DNA of 64,000 bases from Pseudoips prasinana (taxonomy: Eukaryota; Arthropoda; Insecta; Lepidoptera; Nolidae), in contig OX621246.1 in assembly GCA_951640165.1 (NCBI GenBank), positions 4,303,001-4,367,000 of the forward strand, read 5' to 3'. Under the pieces are notes generated by a model that searched no databases, had not been told where the DNA came from, and saw only the letters and a list, made by a program, of their open reading frames with translations. Both the position numbers and the translations under genes were made by a program. Of the stretch, positions 1 to 9,440 are shown in pieces (position 1 is the stretch's first letter; each line of letters begins with the position of its first letter).

Positions 1-921
1 TCGCCCATGAAAGGTTCCGTAACAGCAAGTATTTCTGTTGTGATTAAATGAAAGGTTATGGTCTAATAAGCAGAGGTCCGTGATGATGATGATGAAATGA
101 TTGTTTAAGATTTATGACGTATTAAAAAAAACTACTTTCTAGACATCGTTCAAACCAATTTTCGTTGTTAGTTTACATGGTAATGTATTTTTTAGTTTAT
201 TTTTTTTTATTTTTATCAATCTCTTATTTTAGAAGTTATAGGGGGGGGGGGGGGGGACGCTCATTTTACCACTTTGGAAATGTCTCTCGCGCAAATTACT
301 TACTTGGCACTTGCAATTCCATCGGAATTTTGTTCACAAGAAAGTATTGTTCTAAACGTTCAATATATAACTGCCAATCATCACTGTGAACTTTGAACTC
401 CGCGATTTTACCGATCGACATTGTTTGGTTTATTACTTGTTTATCTTTTTCTATTCACGCGTAAGCCTCGATCGTTCTCGTCGCCACTGAAGTATATCGG
501 GAATTGTCTGGCTAGCGGGAAGAAATGACACACGACAACTGCACGATGACATCTATATTTCCAGACTGAGGCGCCGCAACATACCGGTGCGTCGATACAA
601 ATAATATGGAATTACCCCCATTACACAAATATATCACACTATTCAGTTTAGAAAAAAATAATATTGGAAACCTTAATATCATTTTTGAAGACCTATCCAT
701 AGATACCCACGTGTACAGGTACGATGAAAAATTTTTTTTTATTTCAGTTCTATGTATGGGGAACCCCCAAAATTATTGTTCGTTTTCTATTTTTGTATTC
801 TTTTACAGTATCTCCTCTTATAATTTCGGAAAAAAGTGGCCGTGACATACGGACGGACAGACAGACATGACGAATCTGTAAGGGTTCCGTATTTTGCCAA
901 ATGGCTGCGGAACCCTAAAAA
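1..921 (+). mobile_element. GTTCCG repeat (family R), copy 1, cut by window edge
   Basis: This is a non-coding interspersed repeat that also occurs at 4231-4816, 25935-26478 and 45197-45756. Its left end lies outside the window. The other copies start with GGCCAAGTGCGAGTCGGACT just before the CGCCCATGAA seen here. The right end carries CGGACGGACAGACAGACATG and then an arm pair GGGTTCCG/CGGAACCC that can fold into a hairpin. This copy holds a 16-G run (241-256), a short GATGATGATGATGA insertion near 88-110, and a 343-bp LTR-element piece at 296-638 that the other copies lack. No protein is encoded. Confidence 0.8.
296..638 (-). mobile_element. Gypsy-type LTR element fragment: LTR, leader and start of gag-like ORF
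   Basis: The piece interrupts family R copy 1; the other R copies run directly from GCGCAAA to CTATTCAG. Read on the minus strand it begins TGTGATAT at 638 and has an LTR-like stretch ending in CA at about 488. A leader with GTGGCGACGAGAAC follows, and then an ATG at 421 opening a 41-codon frame that resembles the start of insect Gypsy-group gag/pol polyproteins. It stops at 296 where R resumes. A GTAAGT splice-donor-like string lies exactly at that edge. There is no protease, RT or integrase. The Gypsy assignment is inferred from the leader motif and the N-terminal residue pattern. Confidence 0.45.
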
Positions 922-1863
922 GCAGAGAATAATACGCAATATGGAATAAGCAGAATGGTACGCTACACTACCATTGAACCCGTCGGCACTGATCGGCCGA
1001 TATTTTAATCAAGTTACGTTCTTTTCTTGGCAGACAATAAAAAATATAGCTTTTACTTACTTCCGTACAATACAGTTATCTCCAAATGTTATCTTTTTAA
1101 ATGGCCCCCAGCTGCCTTACCCTGATTTTTATATTTTATTGTTCTGAAGTATCCATCAACCCTTGTTATAAATGGTATCAAACATTGCAGTGACTATAGT
1201 GGGATTCCGGAGAATTATAAAATAATATTGTTCAAGTCCCGTTGTACATTCGCAATGTATTTGTTTATAGAGTTGTTTTTAATAATTCGGCTATTTTAGA
1301 AAGTATAAATTATTGACCGTTTTCATGTTAGATTTTTTTATAACGCTTATGAAAACAGTGAGCGACATACCACAGTAAATCTATGTGGTTCGGCCGACAA
1401 TCCCAATGACGATTCTCAACCTACGCTTGTTGATTCGACATGTATATAGATAGGAACGTTCATCTAATAATATTTCAGCGTTGTGGTATAAGATCATCAT
1501 CTTGTTGGAGCATAAGGCAGTAGACGCCGTTGCCTGACATATAAGTATGTGCAGTCTTCCTCCTGATCTTAGCTATAACTACAGAAGTTTATGCCGTCGC
1601 GTTTATAGATATACATACCTACCCTCAGTAAACTTATGCAATTCACAAAATACATAACCTATAATTTCATCTTATAACATACATATTATTATATAAGGCA
1701 TTAAAACTACTGCGTACTAGAAAAAAAAAGAAATAATTATACAGGAAGGTTTAGGGTTGCGTCTTGGTTCCAAATACCGCAGTGTCTCAAATCAAAAGTC
1801 TTTAACCAATATGAGTTGCCAGTGATGACTTACGGAACATACACGTACGTATTCATAAGATGG
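922..1863. other. Gene-free AT-rich stretch
   Basis: No supported gene or repeat is seen. Short frames here are not protein-like. Confidence 0.5.
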
Positions 1864-2067
1864 CTCAACAGCAATGGAGAAGGCTTTGCTATCAGATTTC
1901 ACGGTGCAAGTCGTGGGTTCGATTCCCACCCAAGACAGATATTAGTGTGCATGAACATGTTTGTTTGGTTTGGTCTGGGTATATTTATCTATATAATTAT
2001 GTATTTACAAAAGAACTTATGTAGTTTCCATAGTACAAGCTCGGTTTAGTTTGGGATCAGATGGCCG
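1864..2067 (+). mobile_element. SINE-A copy (tRNA-headed), diverged
   Basis: The copy carries the tRNA B-box-like GGGTTCGATTCCCACCC and the SINE-A body (TGCATGAACATGT, then GTTTGGGATCAGATGGCC). The ATT-rich tail is missing because RTE-derived sequence follows directly. Confidence 0.8.
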
Positions 2068-2375
2068 ACCTACTTCCGCCGAGATCGAATTAGAAATGTC
2101 GAAATCCGTAGACGATCAAAAGTAACCGACATAACCAAAGTGGCAGCCTAGTGGACGGGGCACATGGCTCAAAGAAAAGTTCTTGAGAGGCGACCACAAA
2201 TTGGAAGATACATAGTGGGCAGACCCACCAAAAGGTGCATCGATGATATTGTGAGTGTCACTGGAATCCGAGGGTGCGGGTACCGCTAGTCTGGACATTG
2301 TGAAGGGGCTTGGAGAAGTCTTTTTCCAGCAGTGGACGTCTTTTGGCTGACATGACGATATTGTGGAGTCTTTAT
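2068..2375 (+). pseudogene. RTE-type LINE 3' end, decayed, plus strand
   Basis: This is the C-terminal part of an RTE-like reverse-transcriptase gene, full of stops and shifts. It ends in the family signature CAGCAGTGGACGTCTTTTGG just before the GAT-rich tail. It abuts an oppositely oriented copy (2376-2770), so the two form a tail-to-tail inverted pair. Confidence 0.7.
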
Positions 2376-2770
2376 CATCATCATCATAGCAGCCGAAAGA
2401 CGTCCACTGCTGGATAAAGGCCTCCCTCAAAGATCTCCACAATTGCCGGTCTTGCGCTATTCGCATACAGCAGTTTCCAGAGACCCGCACAAGATCATCG
2501 GTCCATCTTGTAGGGGGCATGCCCACACGGCGTCTTCCGGTTCGTGGTCGCCACTCAAGAACCTTTCTGCCCCAATGGCCATCGGTTCTACGAGCTAAGT
2601 GCCCCGCCCACTGCCACTTCAGTTTTGCAAATCTTCGGGCTATGTCGGTGACTTTGGTTCGCCTGCGGATTTCGACATTTCTGATTCGATCCCGCAGGGA
2701 AACTGCGAGCATAGCCCTCTCCATTGCTCTTTGGGTGACCTTGAGCCTTCTAAATTGTAGAGTCTTACTG
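2376..2770 (-). pseudogene. RTE-type LINE reverse transcriptase, C-terminal fragment
   Basis: On the minus strand this encodes about 115 residues from the end of an RTE-family endonuclease/reverse transcriptase. Visible blocks are ERAMLAVSLRDRIRN, RRTKVTDIARR, KWQWAGHLARR, WGRKVLEWRPRTG and PPTRWTDDL, then QQWTSFG and a poly-Asp run encoded by the GAT microsatellite tail. The frame is open here and its stop lies in the adjoining inverted fragment. The endonuclease and RT core are absent, so this is a 5'-truncated insertion with no function of its own. The same sequence recurs at 3830, 20530, 23280, 28661, 33230, 41725, 57725, 58520, 59712 and 63110. Confidence 0.8.
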
Positions 2771-3182
2771 ATTGTTTATTAAATTCCTATACATGTGATT
2801 ACAATAGGTATAGGCGCTGTTGAACAAATTACTCAACTGTACCTAATACGTTTTTATGGGCTTGAATGCACTCCTATTAATATTATCATTCGCACACGTG
2901 TATCAAGTTAAAGAACATTTTCATTCGGTTAATATACATTGCTTAGCCGACTCGAAATAACGTGTGATAAATACGCTTTACTCGGGTAAAGGAACGGCTC
3001 ATTTTGAATACGTTCATTTAAATTCCGATTTGAAGGAACATGAACATATTCAATTCAGATCCAAGTCGAACCGGAAATATATTATGTTACCTGTTTTCAG
3101 TTACCTCTGAACTTGAAATATAATTACAGCGTACGATTGATTTATTAAACAAAACATAGTATAGCAATATTCGCATAATATG
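2771..3182. other. Gene-free stretch
   Basis: AT-rich sequence without a recognisable element. Confidence 0.5.
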
Positions 3183-3342
3183 TTTGCATGAACATGTCTG
3201 TTTATCCTGAGTCTGAGTGTAATTATCTATGTAAGTATTAGTAGTATATTTACAAAAGAAAGGTAGTATATTTAGTATATCAGTTATGTGATTTCCATAG
3301 TACAAGCACTGCTTCTAATTTGGGATCAGATGGCCGTGTGTG
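3183..3342 (+). mobile_element. SINE-A copy lacking the tRNA head
   Basis: Body and 3' portion only: GCATGAACATGTCTGTTT through GGGATCAGATGGCCGTGTG. The head with its pol III boxes is missing, as expected for a 5'-truncated insertion. Confidence 0.8.
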
Positions 3343-3497
3343 AGTCTGTGCCTTAGTCTTAGTGCCTTTAATTACACCCATGGGATGATATGGCGTGACT
3401 CTGTTATTATTTCCAGGCCGGAAAACACATGGATAGGTAGCTTATATAATAACGCTTTAACATTTAATTTGTTTTTATTTTAATATGATGGTGGTAG

Positions 3498-3638
3498 GTA
3501 CAGACGCCAGCACATCCAGCTAACCCAATCAGTCAAATTTTTTTTTTAGATTTTCAACTTTATCACAAAGGCATAAGGTTCACTTTCAATTGGGTAAATT
3601 GGACAGATTGGGATAGCTTGATGTGCCGGCGTCGGTAC
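3498..3638. mobile_element. Palindromic MITE-P, copy 1
   Basis: A 141-bp palindromic non-autonomous DNA element. The left arm GTACAGACGCCAGCACATC is mirrored at the right end by GTGCCGGCGTCGGTAC. The inner arms contain (T)GTCAAATTT and its complement. Other copies are at 12670, 47785 and 60707. GTAC at both ends is either part of the inverted repeat or the target duplication. Confidence 0.85.
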
Positions 3639-3671
3639 ATGGTTATACTATGGTATCAAATTGTTGAAGCC

Positions 3672-3795
3672 GGACAGTAGGTCTGACAACGACAAAAACC
3701 GGGACCGAAAACGTAGCAACGTGGCGCTCAGAATTATACCACACTGCCCGTCACCCATAGACTAACTGCTAGGTTCTTTACTTCGCTAAACACTT
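3672..3795 (-). mobile_element. 5S-rRNA-derived SINE-E fragment
   Basis: Read on the minus strand it carries the 5S-like core (TATGGGTGACGGGC follows a GGTTCTAGCAGTTAGTC-like stretch) and the family body with CGGTCCCGGTTTTTGTCG. It is diverged, and was assigned by similarity to the clearer copies at 12905, 61985 and 62222. Confidence 0.55.
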
Positions 3796-3829
3796 CGAAC
3801 CAGTGAGAGCACCTGACCGTACCACTTCT

Positions 3830-3975
3830 TCATCATTATCATGATATCAGCAGAAAGACGTCGGCTGCTGGACAAAAGACACCCCCATAAGATCCCCATA
3901 ACTGCTACTCGTTCGCTGCCAGCATCCAGCGGCTTCCACAACCCATGTAAGATCGTCGATACACCTAGGTATCGA
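3830..3975 (-). pseudogene. RTE LINE 3' tail fragment
   Basis: The order is the ATC-rich tail, CAGCAGAAAGACGTCGGCTG, then decayed coding sequence for the RTE C-terminus. It is 5'-truncated and non-functional. Confidence 0.75.
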
Positions 3976-4230
3976 ATATGTGTGGCTTCAACCCTACATG
4001 TTTGTAAAACTCATAATCGCTTCTTAAATTACTTTAAATTTGAATTGCCAGACAGATATTATATACTTAAGAAATTGAACCCTGAAGAATCTGCTGAATT
4101 AACTTTCATCGTATTCTATTATTAATATAATTTATTTCAACTCGTGACTTCGAGAATGTTACCAAGATATTAAACGAAAATAAGTAATAAGAAGGCTTCA
4201 ACTTAGTCGTTATTATTTTCTACTTTACTT

Positions 4231-4816
4231 TTTAGGGTTCCGTAGCCAAATGGCAAAAAACGGAACCCTTATAGATTCGTCATGTCTGTCTGTCTGTCCG
4301 TCCGTATGCCCCAGCCACTTTTTTCCGAAACTATAAGAGCTGTACTGTTGAAACTTGGTAGATGTATTCGGTGAACCGCATTAAGATTGTCACACAAAAA
4401 TAGAAAAAAAACAATAATTTTGGGGGGTACCTACATACATAGAACTGAAACTCAACATTTTTTTCATCGTACCCACACATATGGTGTCTATGGATAGGTC
4501 TTCAAAAATGGTATTGATGTTTCTAATATCATTTTTTTCTAAACTGAATAGTTAGCGCGAGAGACACTTCCAAAGTGGTTAAATGAGTGTCCCCCCCTGT
4601 AACTTCTAAAGTAAGAGAATGAAAAACTAAAAAAAATATATGATATACATTCCCATGCAAACAACGAAAATTGATTTGAACGAGATCTAGCAAGTAGTTT
4701 TTTTTTAATACGTCATAAATCGTAAACCGCAATTTGCTTTCATTTAATCAACTGAAATACTTGCTGCTACGGAACCCTTCATGGGCGAGTCCGACTCGCA
4801 CTTGGCCGGTTTTTTA
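4231..4816 (-). mobile_element. GTTCCG repeat (family R), copy 2
   Basis: A full-length R copy in reverse orientation. It starts (plus strand) TTTAGGGTTCCGTAGCC and ends CGCACTTGGCCGGTTTTT. The internal C tract is 7 long here, against 14 at 45521 and 16 G in copy 1. Confidence 0.85.
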
Positions 4817-4926
4817 CTTGAATTTTCTTTTATTCTGAGTGACCTTTCAACAACAACAATCAAGTTGTTACATTCATTTACAAGAGACTTTCCTTCCTCC
4901 CTTTATTTACCGTATGGTTACCCTGA

Positions 4927-5248
4927 CTGCCTCGTTAGTCTAGCGGTCGCGTGTTCAACCATAGATAATGAGGTCCTGGGTTCAAATCCCGGGTCCGGCC
5001 AAAAAGTGATTTTAGGATTCTTCCGTTAAAAACAATTTCTCATTATGAGCCCGAATTCTGGGATTTGGCGGTATTATACCCCCGTGCCTCGGAGACCACG
5101 TAAAATCCGGTCGTGTCGATAGTCGTTCCATCGGAACATGAGAGTGATGGAATAGAAAGTGCCCCTGTGCACACACTTGTGCCCTATAATATGTCCTGTG
5201 CACTTGGCTAGTCTCCATTGAGACTGGCCGCCATGGTCAAAATTCGGC
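4927..5248 (+). mobile_element. SINE-D copy 1 with tRNA-like head
   Basis: The first 75 bp or so look like a tRNA gene. They have a pol III A box TAGTCTAGCGG and a B box GGGTTCAAATCCC, followed by GGCC and a body with GGCGGTATTATA, GAGAGTGATGGAATAGA and TCCATTGAGACTGGCCGCC. Related copies are at 22842-23192 (+) and 56834-57098 (-). The head is fused to a long non-tRNA body and is present in several copies, so this is a SINE and not a working tRNA gene. Confidence 0.8.
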
Positions 5249-5249
5249 C

Positions 5250-5495
5250 CTGGATGACACATCACCCTGGTGTCAGAGTTATTTAAGCCGCCCAGAAGGT
5301 GTCTGACATGGCTTAACAACTGTTGTCATGACAACAGCCAGGACCGAAGCTTAACGTGCCCTCCGAAGCACGGAGACGCTCAGAAATTAAACCACATTTT
5401 TCGGTCACCCATCTATAGACTGACCTCGGACATAGGTGTTTTACCTCGTCGATCGCTTACGGACAGGTAAGGGCAACTGGCTGAGAGCGGTTAAA
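5250..5495 (-). mobile_element. 5S-rRNA-derived SINE-E copy
   Basis: On the minus strand the order is a 5S-like segment ending GGGTGACCG, a CGTGCTTCGGAGGGCACG block, a body with TGACAACAGTTGTTAAGCC, and CTGACACCAGGGTGATG. It abuts SINE-D without a gap. Confidence 0.7.
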
Positions 5496-6877
5496 AAAAA
5501 CAAAACTAAACAGACTGTGGAAGATATACAGAAAGATCCTCCACCTTACGACATCAACTGCAGGTCATGATGGAGTGTGTAAGGTTGGCAGATCTTATCA
5601 GAGAAATCGGAAGAGTTGACATTATAAGATCATTGATTAAGCCATATACTGGTTTGTCAATATGTTGGTATGAAAAGCCTTTAAATAGAACTTAAGTGGA
5701 AGACGGTACTAGAAGATCACGACCAAAATGGGATTTAAATTTTCTCTCCTTAAGTTTCGCAATTCATAGATGTAATTTAGTGAAGTTCTTGCTTCTCTAG
5801 TTTGGTTCAAATTCGATTCACCAAACGTGACAACTTTCCTTAATACTCATTATTGGTTTACACAGTTTGTATTGAGGGCTAACTCAACTTTTCTCAAAGT
5901 TCTTAGAATGTGTTATGTTAATGTGTAGCGTTAAGGAAATTGGCTTGTTATGAGGAAATTTTCTTCCATAACTAATACTTAAATGAGTAGGTTAATGTTT
6001 TGTTTCTTGATTTCTTTAATGAGATAAAGGTTATATAGACCGAGCCTAACACATATTTTTCTTTATACTGCTACCGAGTTCCATTAAAACGTTCGTTTAA
6101 AAAAGACATTAGTATTGGAGAATTTTAGAAAGTTTTAGAATATACTTTAATAAAGATCACTATAACATGGATTGATAATAAAAAAATTAAGTAGATTATG
6201 TTGATTTTCATTAATCAATTATTGACTTTAAATTTTACTTCGTTAAAAATTAATCATATTGACTTGCGTTGCACTAGACCTCAGTCTTGCATCGTGTTCC
6301 TTTTTAGCGCCGTTTCTAAGTCCAATAAGATGTTTACTTGAATTTGCGTCCTTCGTAAGATTGAAGTAAGCAAATAAGTAAGACTTATTTCAGACTGTCT
6401 GGGAAGTAAAACGCAATTAAGTCTTGATTAAGAAAAAACAATCTACTCTTAATAGATTACAATTGCTTTCGCTCTAATCTAATCTCGGTTTAACCAAGGA
6501 TCTCGTACGTAGAAATAATTACATTAACAACAAAGGCTAAACTAACTTACGGTTAGCTAAATAATTCTATTGTGGCGTACCTTTTAAGGGAACCTTTAAT
6601 AATATAATAAACACTTAACCTTTATGAGATAAGCGCAAAACGTTCTCTGCATTGCTAATTACGTTTTATTCTGGCGGTTGTACACACCCGCTGGGCTGGG
6701 AGTATTAAGCATGTAACTCAATAAAATTTGTATACATTTGGCAAATTTATTTAACTACTAATACTTTACCTGATACTCTGGAACTGCAAAGCCAACATGG
6801 CAGTGTAGACTTGAGTCTATCCTGGTTTCATGCAATGAAATCACGGTAACAAATTATCATACAAACTTATTGGCAAA
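5496..6877. other. Gene-free AT-rich stretch
   Basis: About 1.4 kb with no recognisable gene, SINE or LINE piece. This is one of the least repeat-marked parts of the window. Confidence 0.5.
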
Positions 6878-7066
6878 ATTTAATACGACCCAAATTAGAC
6901 AATAGATGCTAAGTCTTGTCAGAAGCTTCTAGGTGGCTTGAACTCTGAATGCAGGATAACCCCTGCCCATATTTAATACGACCCAATCGATTTCACAATA
7001 GATGCTAAGTCTTGTCAGAAGCTTCTAGGTGGCTTGAACTCTGAATGCAGGATAACCCCTGCCCAT
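6878..7066. repeat. Tandem duplication, two units of 93 and 96 bp
   Basis: Both units begin ATTTAATACGACCCAA and end GATAACCCCTGCCCAT. They are almost identical apart from a short stretch (AATTAGA against TCGATTTCA) near the left. The units adjoin exactly at 6970/6971. Confidence 0.9.
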
Positions 7067-7505
7067 TAAATAACAAGAAGAATGAAAGAATAGAGCTATG
7101 GAGGCGATAACATTCTAAATTCGGGAATAAATATACAATTCTACAAGTTTTGTTCAAGAAACTTTCTAATAGAGCAAGAAATAGCTGATGTTTAATGTTT
7201 AATTTTATTAGCAGATTTCCGACTTCCGCTACAAGGTGCGGGATGTTCCTAGGGCACTAAGATGGCTTAATGGGTGTAATAAATGAGTAGAAATCCTCCA
7301 GGCCTTTAGGATGAAGAGCGTCCTTAAAATTCAGATTCTTCGTCAATTAATGAATATGGTTACAAAAGCCAGGACTTTTCTGCCTTTAACACGTCTTTGG
7401 ATTGGAAACTTTCTTATGTTTGATGGTCAACATGAGTTTGAGTTTGCCGGTTACAGTAATCCTAAGATTTCGTAATTTGTGATCCTCTGCGCCCAACTTA
7501 TAGCC
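7067..7505. other. Gene-free stretch
   Basis: No supported feature. Confidence 0.45.
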
Positions 7506-7611
7506 AGTTTGCGCTTGTACAATACAATACAATACAAATACTCTTTATTGTGCACCAAGATTTACATATAAAGTATAAATTTGTAATAAATCTAGTACAA
7601 TGGGCGGTCTT

Positions 7612-7626
7612 ATCGCTAACTGCGAT
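7612..7626 (-). other. Conserved 3'-UTR stem-loop of LINE
   Basis: The minus-strand RNA would form ATCGC-agtta-GCGAT, between GGAAGAG and AAGACCGCC. The same flanks hold ATCGCT-acaa-AGCGAT at 12052-12067. The GGAAGAG flank holds ATTTC-tttt-GAAAT at 12291-12304. The paired bases change together. Confidence 0.7.
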
Positions 7627-7961
7627 CTCTTCCGGACAACCTTAGGATGGACAAGATCAGCAAGAAGAATAATTAAATGAGTGATAGGGGTGTAGCAACT
7701 TAAGAAAGAAATAGTAAATAGAAATAGACTAGTCTAGTAAATTAAGAGAGAAAATTGTGAAACATTATCTTGAAGTAATGCCTACAGCTCGTAGGTATTA
7801 CACATTAAATATATAATATACATATTAATATGTAATTGAAATTTGTTGATATATATATTACATACAACATACATATAACAAATAAAATACTTATATAAAT
7901 ACATACATCCTATTAGTAATAGGAGATGACAGTAACACTGTTATTATGCAATAGTATCTAT

Positions 7962-9428
7962 TTATTGTGAAAGGTCCTCCTTCACTAGTTTTTTAAAAGT
8001 GTAAAGGGATTGTGCTCGCCTCATCGTTACAGACAAATCATTCCAAAGGCGCACAGCTTCTACTGTAAATGATTTTCCGTAGAAGTTAGAGGAATGCTTA
8101 GGTATTTTGAGTCGCAAATTTTCAGATGACCTCAGGGATCTTAAATGTGTGTCATTTAGGAACTCAAACCGTTCTTTGAGATAAAGTGGGGTGGCAGGAT
8201 TAAACAATATACTGTATAGAAGAATTAAAATATGAGTATCTCGGCGGAGGCGAATGGGAAGCCACTTAAGCTTGGTGCGAAATTCTGAAACATGGTCATA
8301 TTTGCGCAGACCAAATATAAACCTTATGCAAAAATTTTGAAGGCGCTCAAGTTTGTCAAGTTGGGCTTCGGTGAGATCAGGATAGCTGGTATCTGCATAG
8401 TCAAGGATGGGTAAAAGAAGAGATTGTGCTAGCGCAATTTTAGTGGTAGTGGGAAGGAAGTTTCGGATTCGTCGCAAAGACCCTGCTGATGCAAATAACT
8501 TACGACTGACTTCCTGAAGCTGAGGATCCCATGATAAGGTCTTGTCAATGTATATACCTAGGTTTTTTACTTTGTCGCTGTAAGGAATGATTTTATTATT
8601 AAATTTTACCTGAGGTAGCCTAGACCAATCTATTTTAGCTAGCATTCTGGAGCTGCCAATTACAATAACTTGCGCCTTTGCCGGGTTAACCACTAGTCCA
8701 TAAGACGTACTCCATTCGCAAATCTTATCAAGATCATCCTGTATGACATTGATAGCAGACGAAATCATTTCCAAAGATGCTTGTGTATAAATCTGCAGAT
8801 CATCGGCATAGAGGCGGTAGGAAGAATTGAGGTTTTGGGAAATAGTATTTATAAATACAGCAAAAAGTAATGGAGATAGCACGCCTCTCTGTGGTACGCC
8901 AGCAATCATATCGCACCACGAAGAACAAGCATCTTCTATGCGAACACGCTGCCGGCGACCTAACAGGTAATTATGAAACCAGTCAATAACCATTGGAGAT
9001 ACATTAAGTGAGCGCATAATGCCAAGCAAGATGTCAAAGTCTACGGTGTTAAAAGCATTACTGAAGTCTAGCAAGGAAAGTACCGTGACATTGCTCTCAT
9101 CCATGCTAAGACGAATGTCGTCTGTTATTTTGATCAAAGCAGTAGCTGTACTATGACCGGGTCGGAAACCAGTTTGTAATGGATTTAGGAGCTGGTTTTT
9201 ACAAAGGAAAACATTTAGTTGGCTATAAACTAAACGTTCCAACACTTTGGAAAGAAAGGGGAGGATAGATATAGGACGGAATTCGGAGAATTCTTTAGGA
9301 TTGGATTTCTTAGGTACCGGAATAATATAAGCTGCTTTCCATTGAGATGGAAAGCACCCATTTGTTAAGGAGAAATTATATATGTGACTGAGGACAGGAA
9401 GGATTTCATCAAGGATAGGAAGGATCAT
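7962..9428 (-). CDS. LINE reverse transcriptase (RT plus C-terminal domain), 488 aa, truncated
   Basis: This is the reverse transcriptase of a non-LTR retrotransposon, which copies element RNA into nicked chromosomal DNA. Visible motifs are FRPISILPFLSKVLERL (about residues 50-66), TGFRPGHSTATAL (86-98), DFSNAFNTVD (121-130, first Asp catalytic), GVPQRGVLSPLLF (177-189) and YADD (207-210). The C-terminal half ends FTVEAVRLWNDLS...RRAQSLYTFKK, typical of Jockey/CR1-group elements. Family members normally read GVPQGG or GVPQGS, so R181 looks like a damaging change. The frame is uninterrupted, but the first ATG is only the first one inside a truncated copy and the endonuclease is absent. It cannot move alone, and it probably gives no functional product. 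Confidence 0.85.
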   Translation of the reverse strand: MILPILDEILPVLSHIYNFSLTNGCFPSQWKAAYIIPVPKKSNPKEFSEFRPISILPFLSKVLERLVYSQLNVFLCKNQLLNPLQTGFRPGHSTATALIKITDDIRLSMDESNVTVLSLLDFSNAFNTVDFDILLGIMRSLNVSPMVIDWFHNYLLGRRQRVRIEDACSSWCDMIAGVPQRGVLSPLLFAVFINTISQNLNSSYRLYADDLQIYTQASLEMISSAINVIQDDLDKICEWSTSYGLVVNPAKAQVIVIGSSRMLAKIDWSRLPQVKFNNKIIPYSDKVKNLGIYIDKTLSWDPQLQEVSRKLFASAGSLRRIRNFLPTTTKIALAQSLLLPILDYADTSYPDLTEAQLDKLERLQNFCIRFIFGLRKYDHVSEFRTKLKWLPIRLRRDTHILILLYSILFNPATPLYLKERFEFLNDTHLRSLRSSENLRLKIPKHSSNFYGKSFTVEAVRLWNDLSVTMRRAQSLYTFKKLVKEDLSQ

Positions 9429-9440
9429 ATTTCTTCTATT

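Larger units (their letters stand above)
7506..9440 (-). mobile_element. 5'-truncated Jockey-superfamily LINE
   Basis: Transcribed leftwards. It holds the RT and C-terminal domains (see CDS 7962-9428), then a 450-bp 3' UTR with an AATAAA-type signal. It ends in repeats of TTGTA (plus strand ACAATACAATACAATAC at 7519-7535). The endonuclease and ORF1 are missing, the usual result of incomplete reverse transcription. The 3' UTR contains a hairpin (7612-7626) shared with the LINE tails at 11.6-12.3 kb. Confidence 0.85.

Noticed and set aside
4927..5002. Functional tRNA gene
   Set aside because: The same head occurs at 22842 and 56834, each fused to a shared non-tRNA body, so it is a SINE promoter.
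7612..7626. Rho-independent-type terminator
   Set aside because: A bacterial concept; the hairpin lies in a LINE 3' UTR of a eukaryote and has no U tract.
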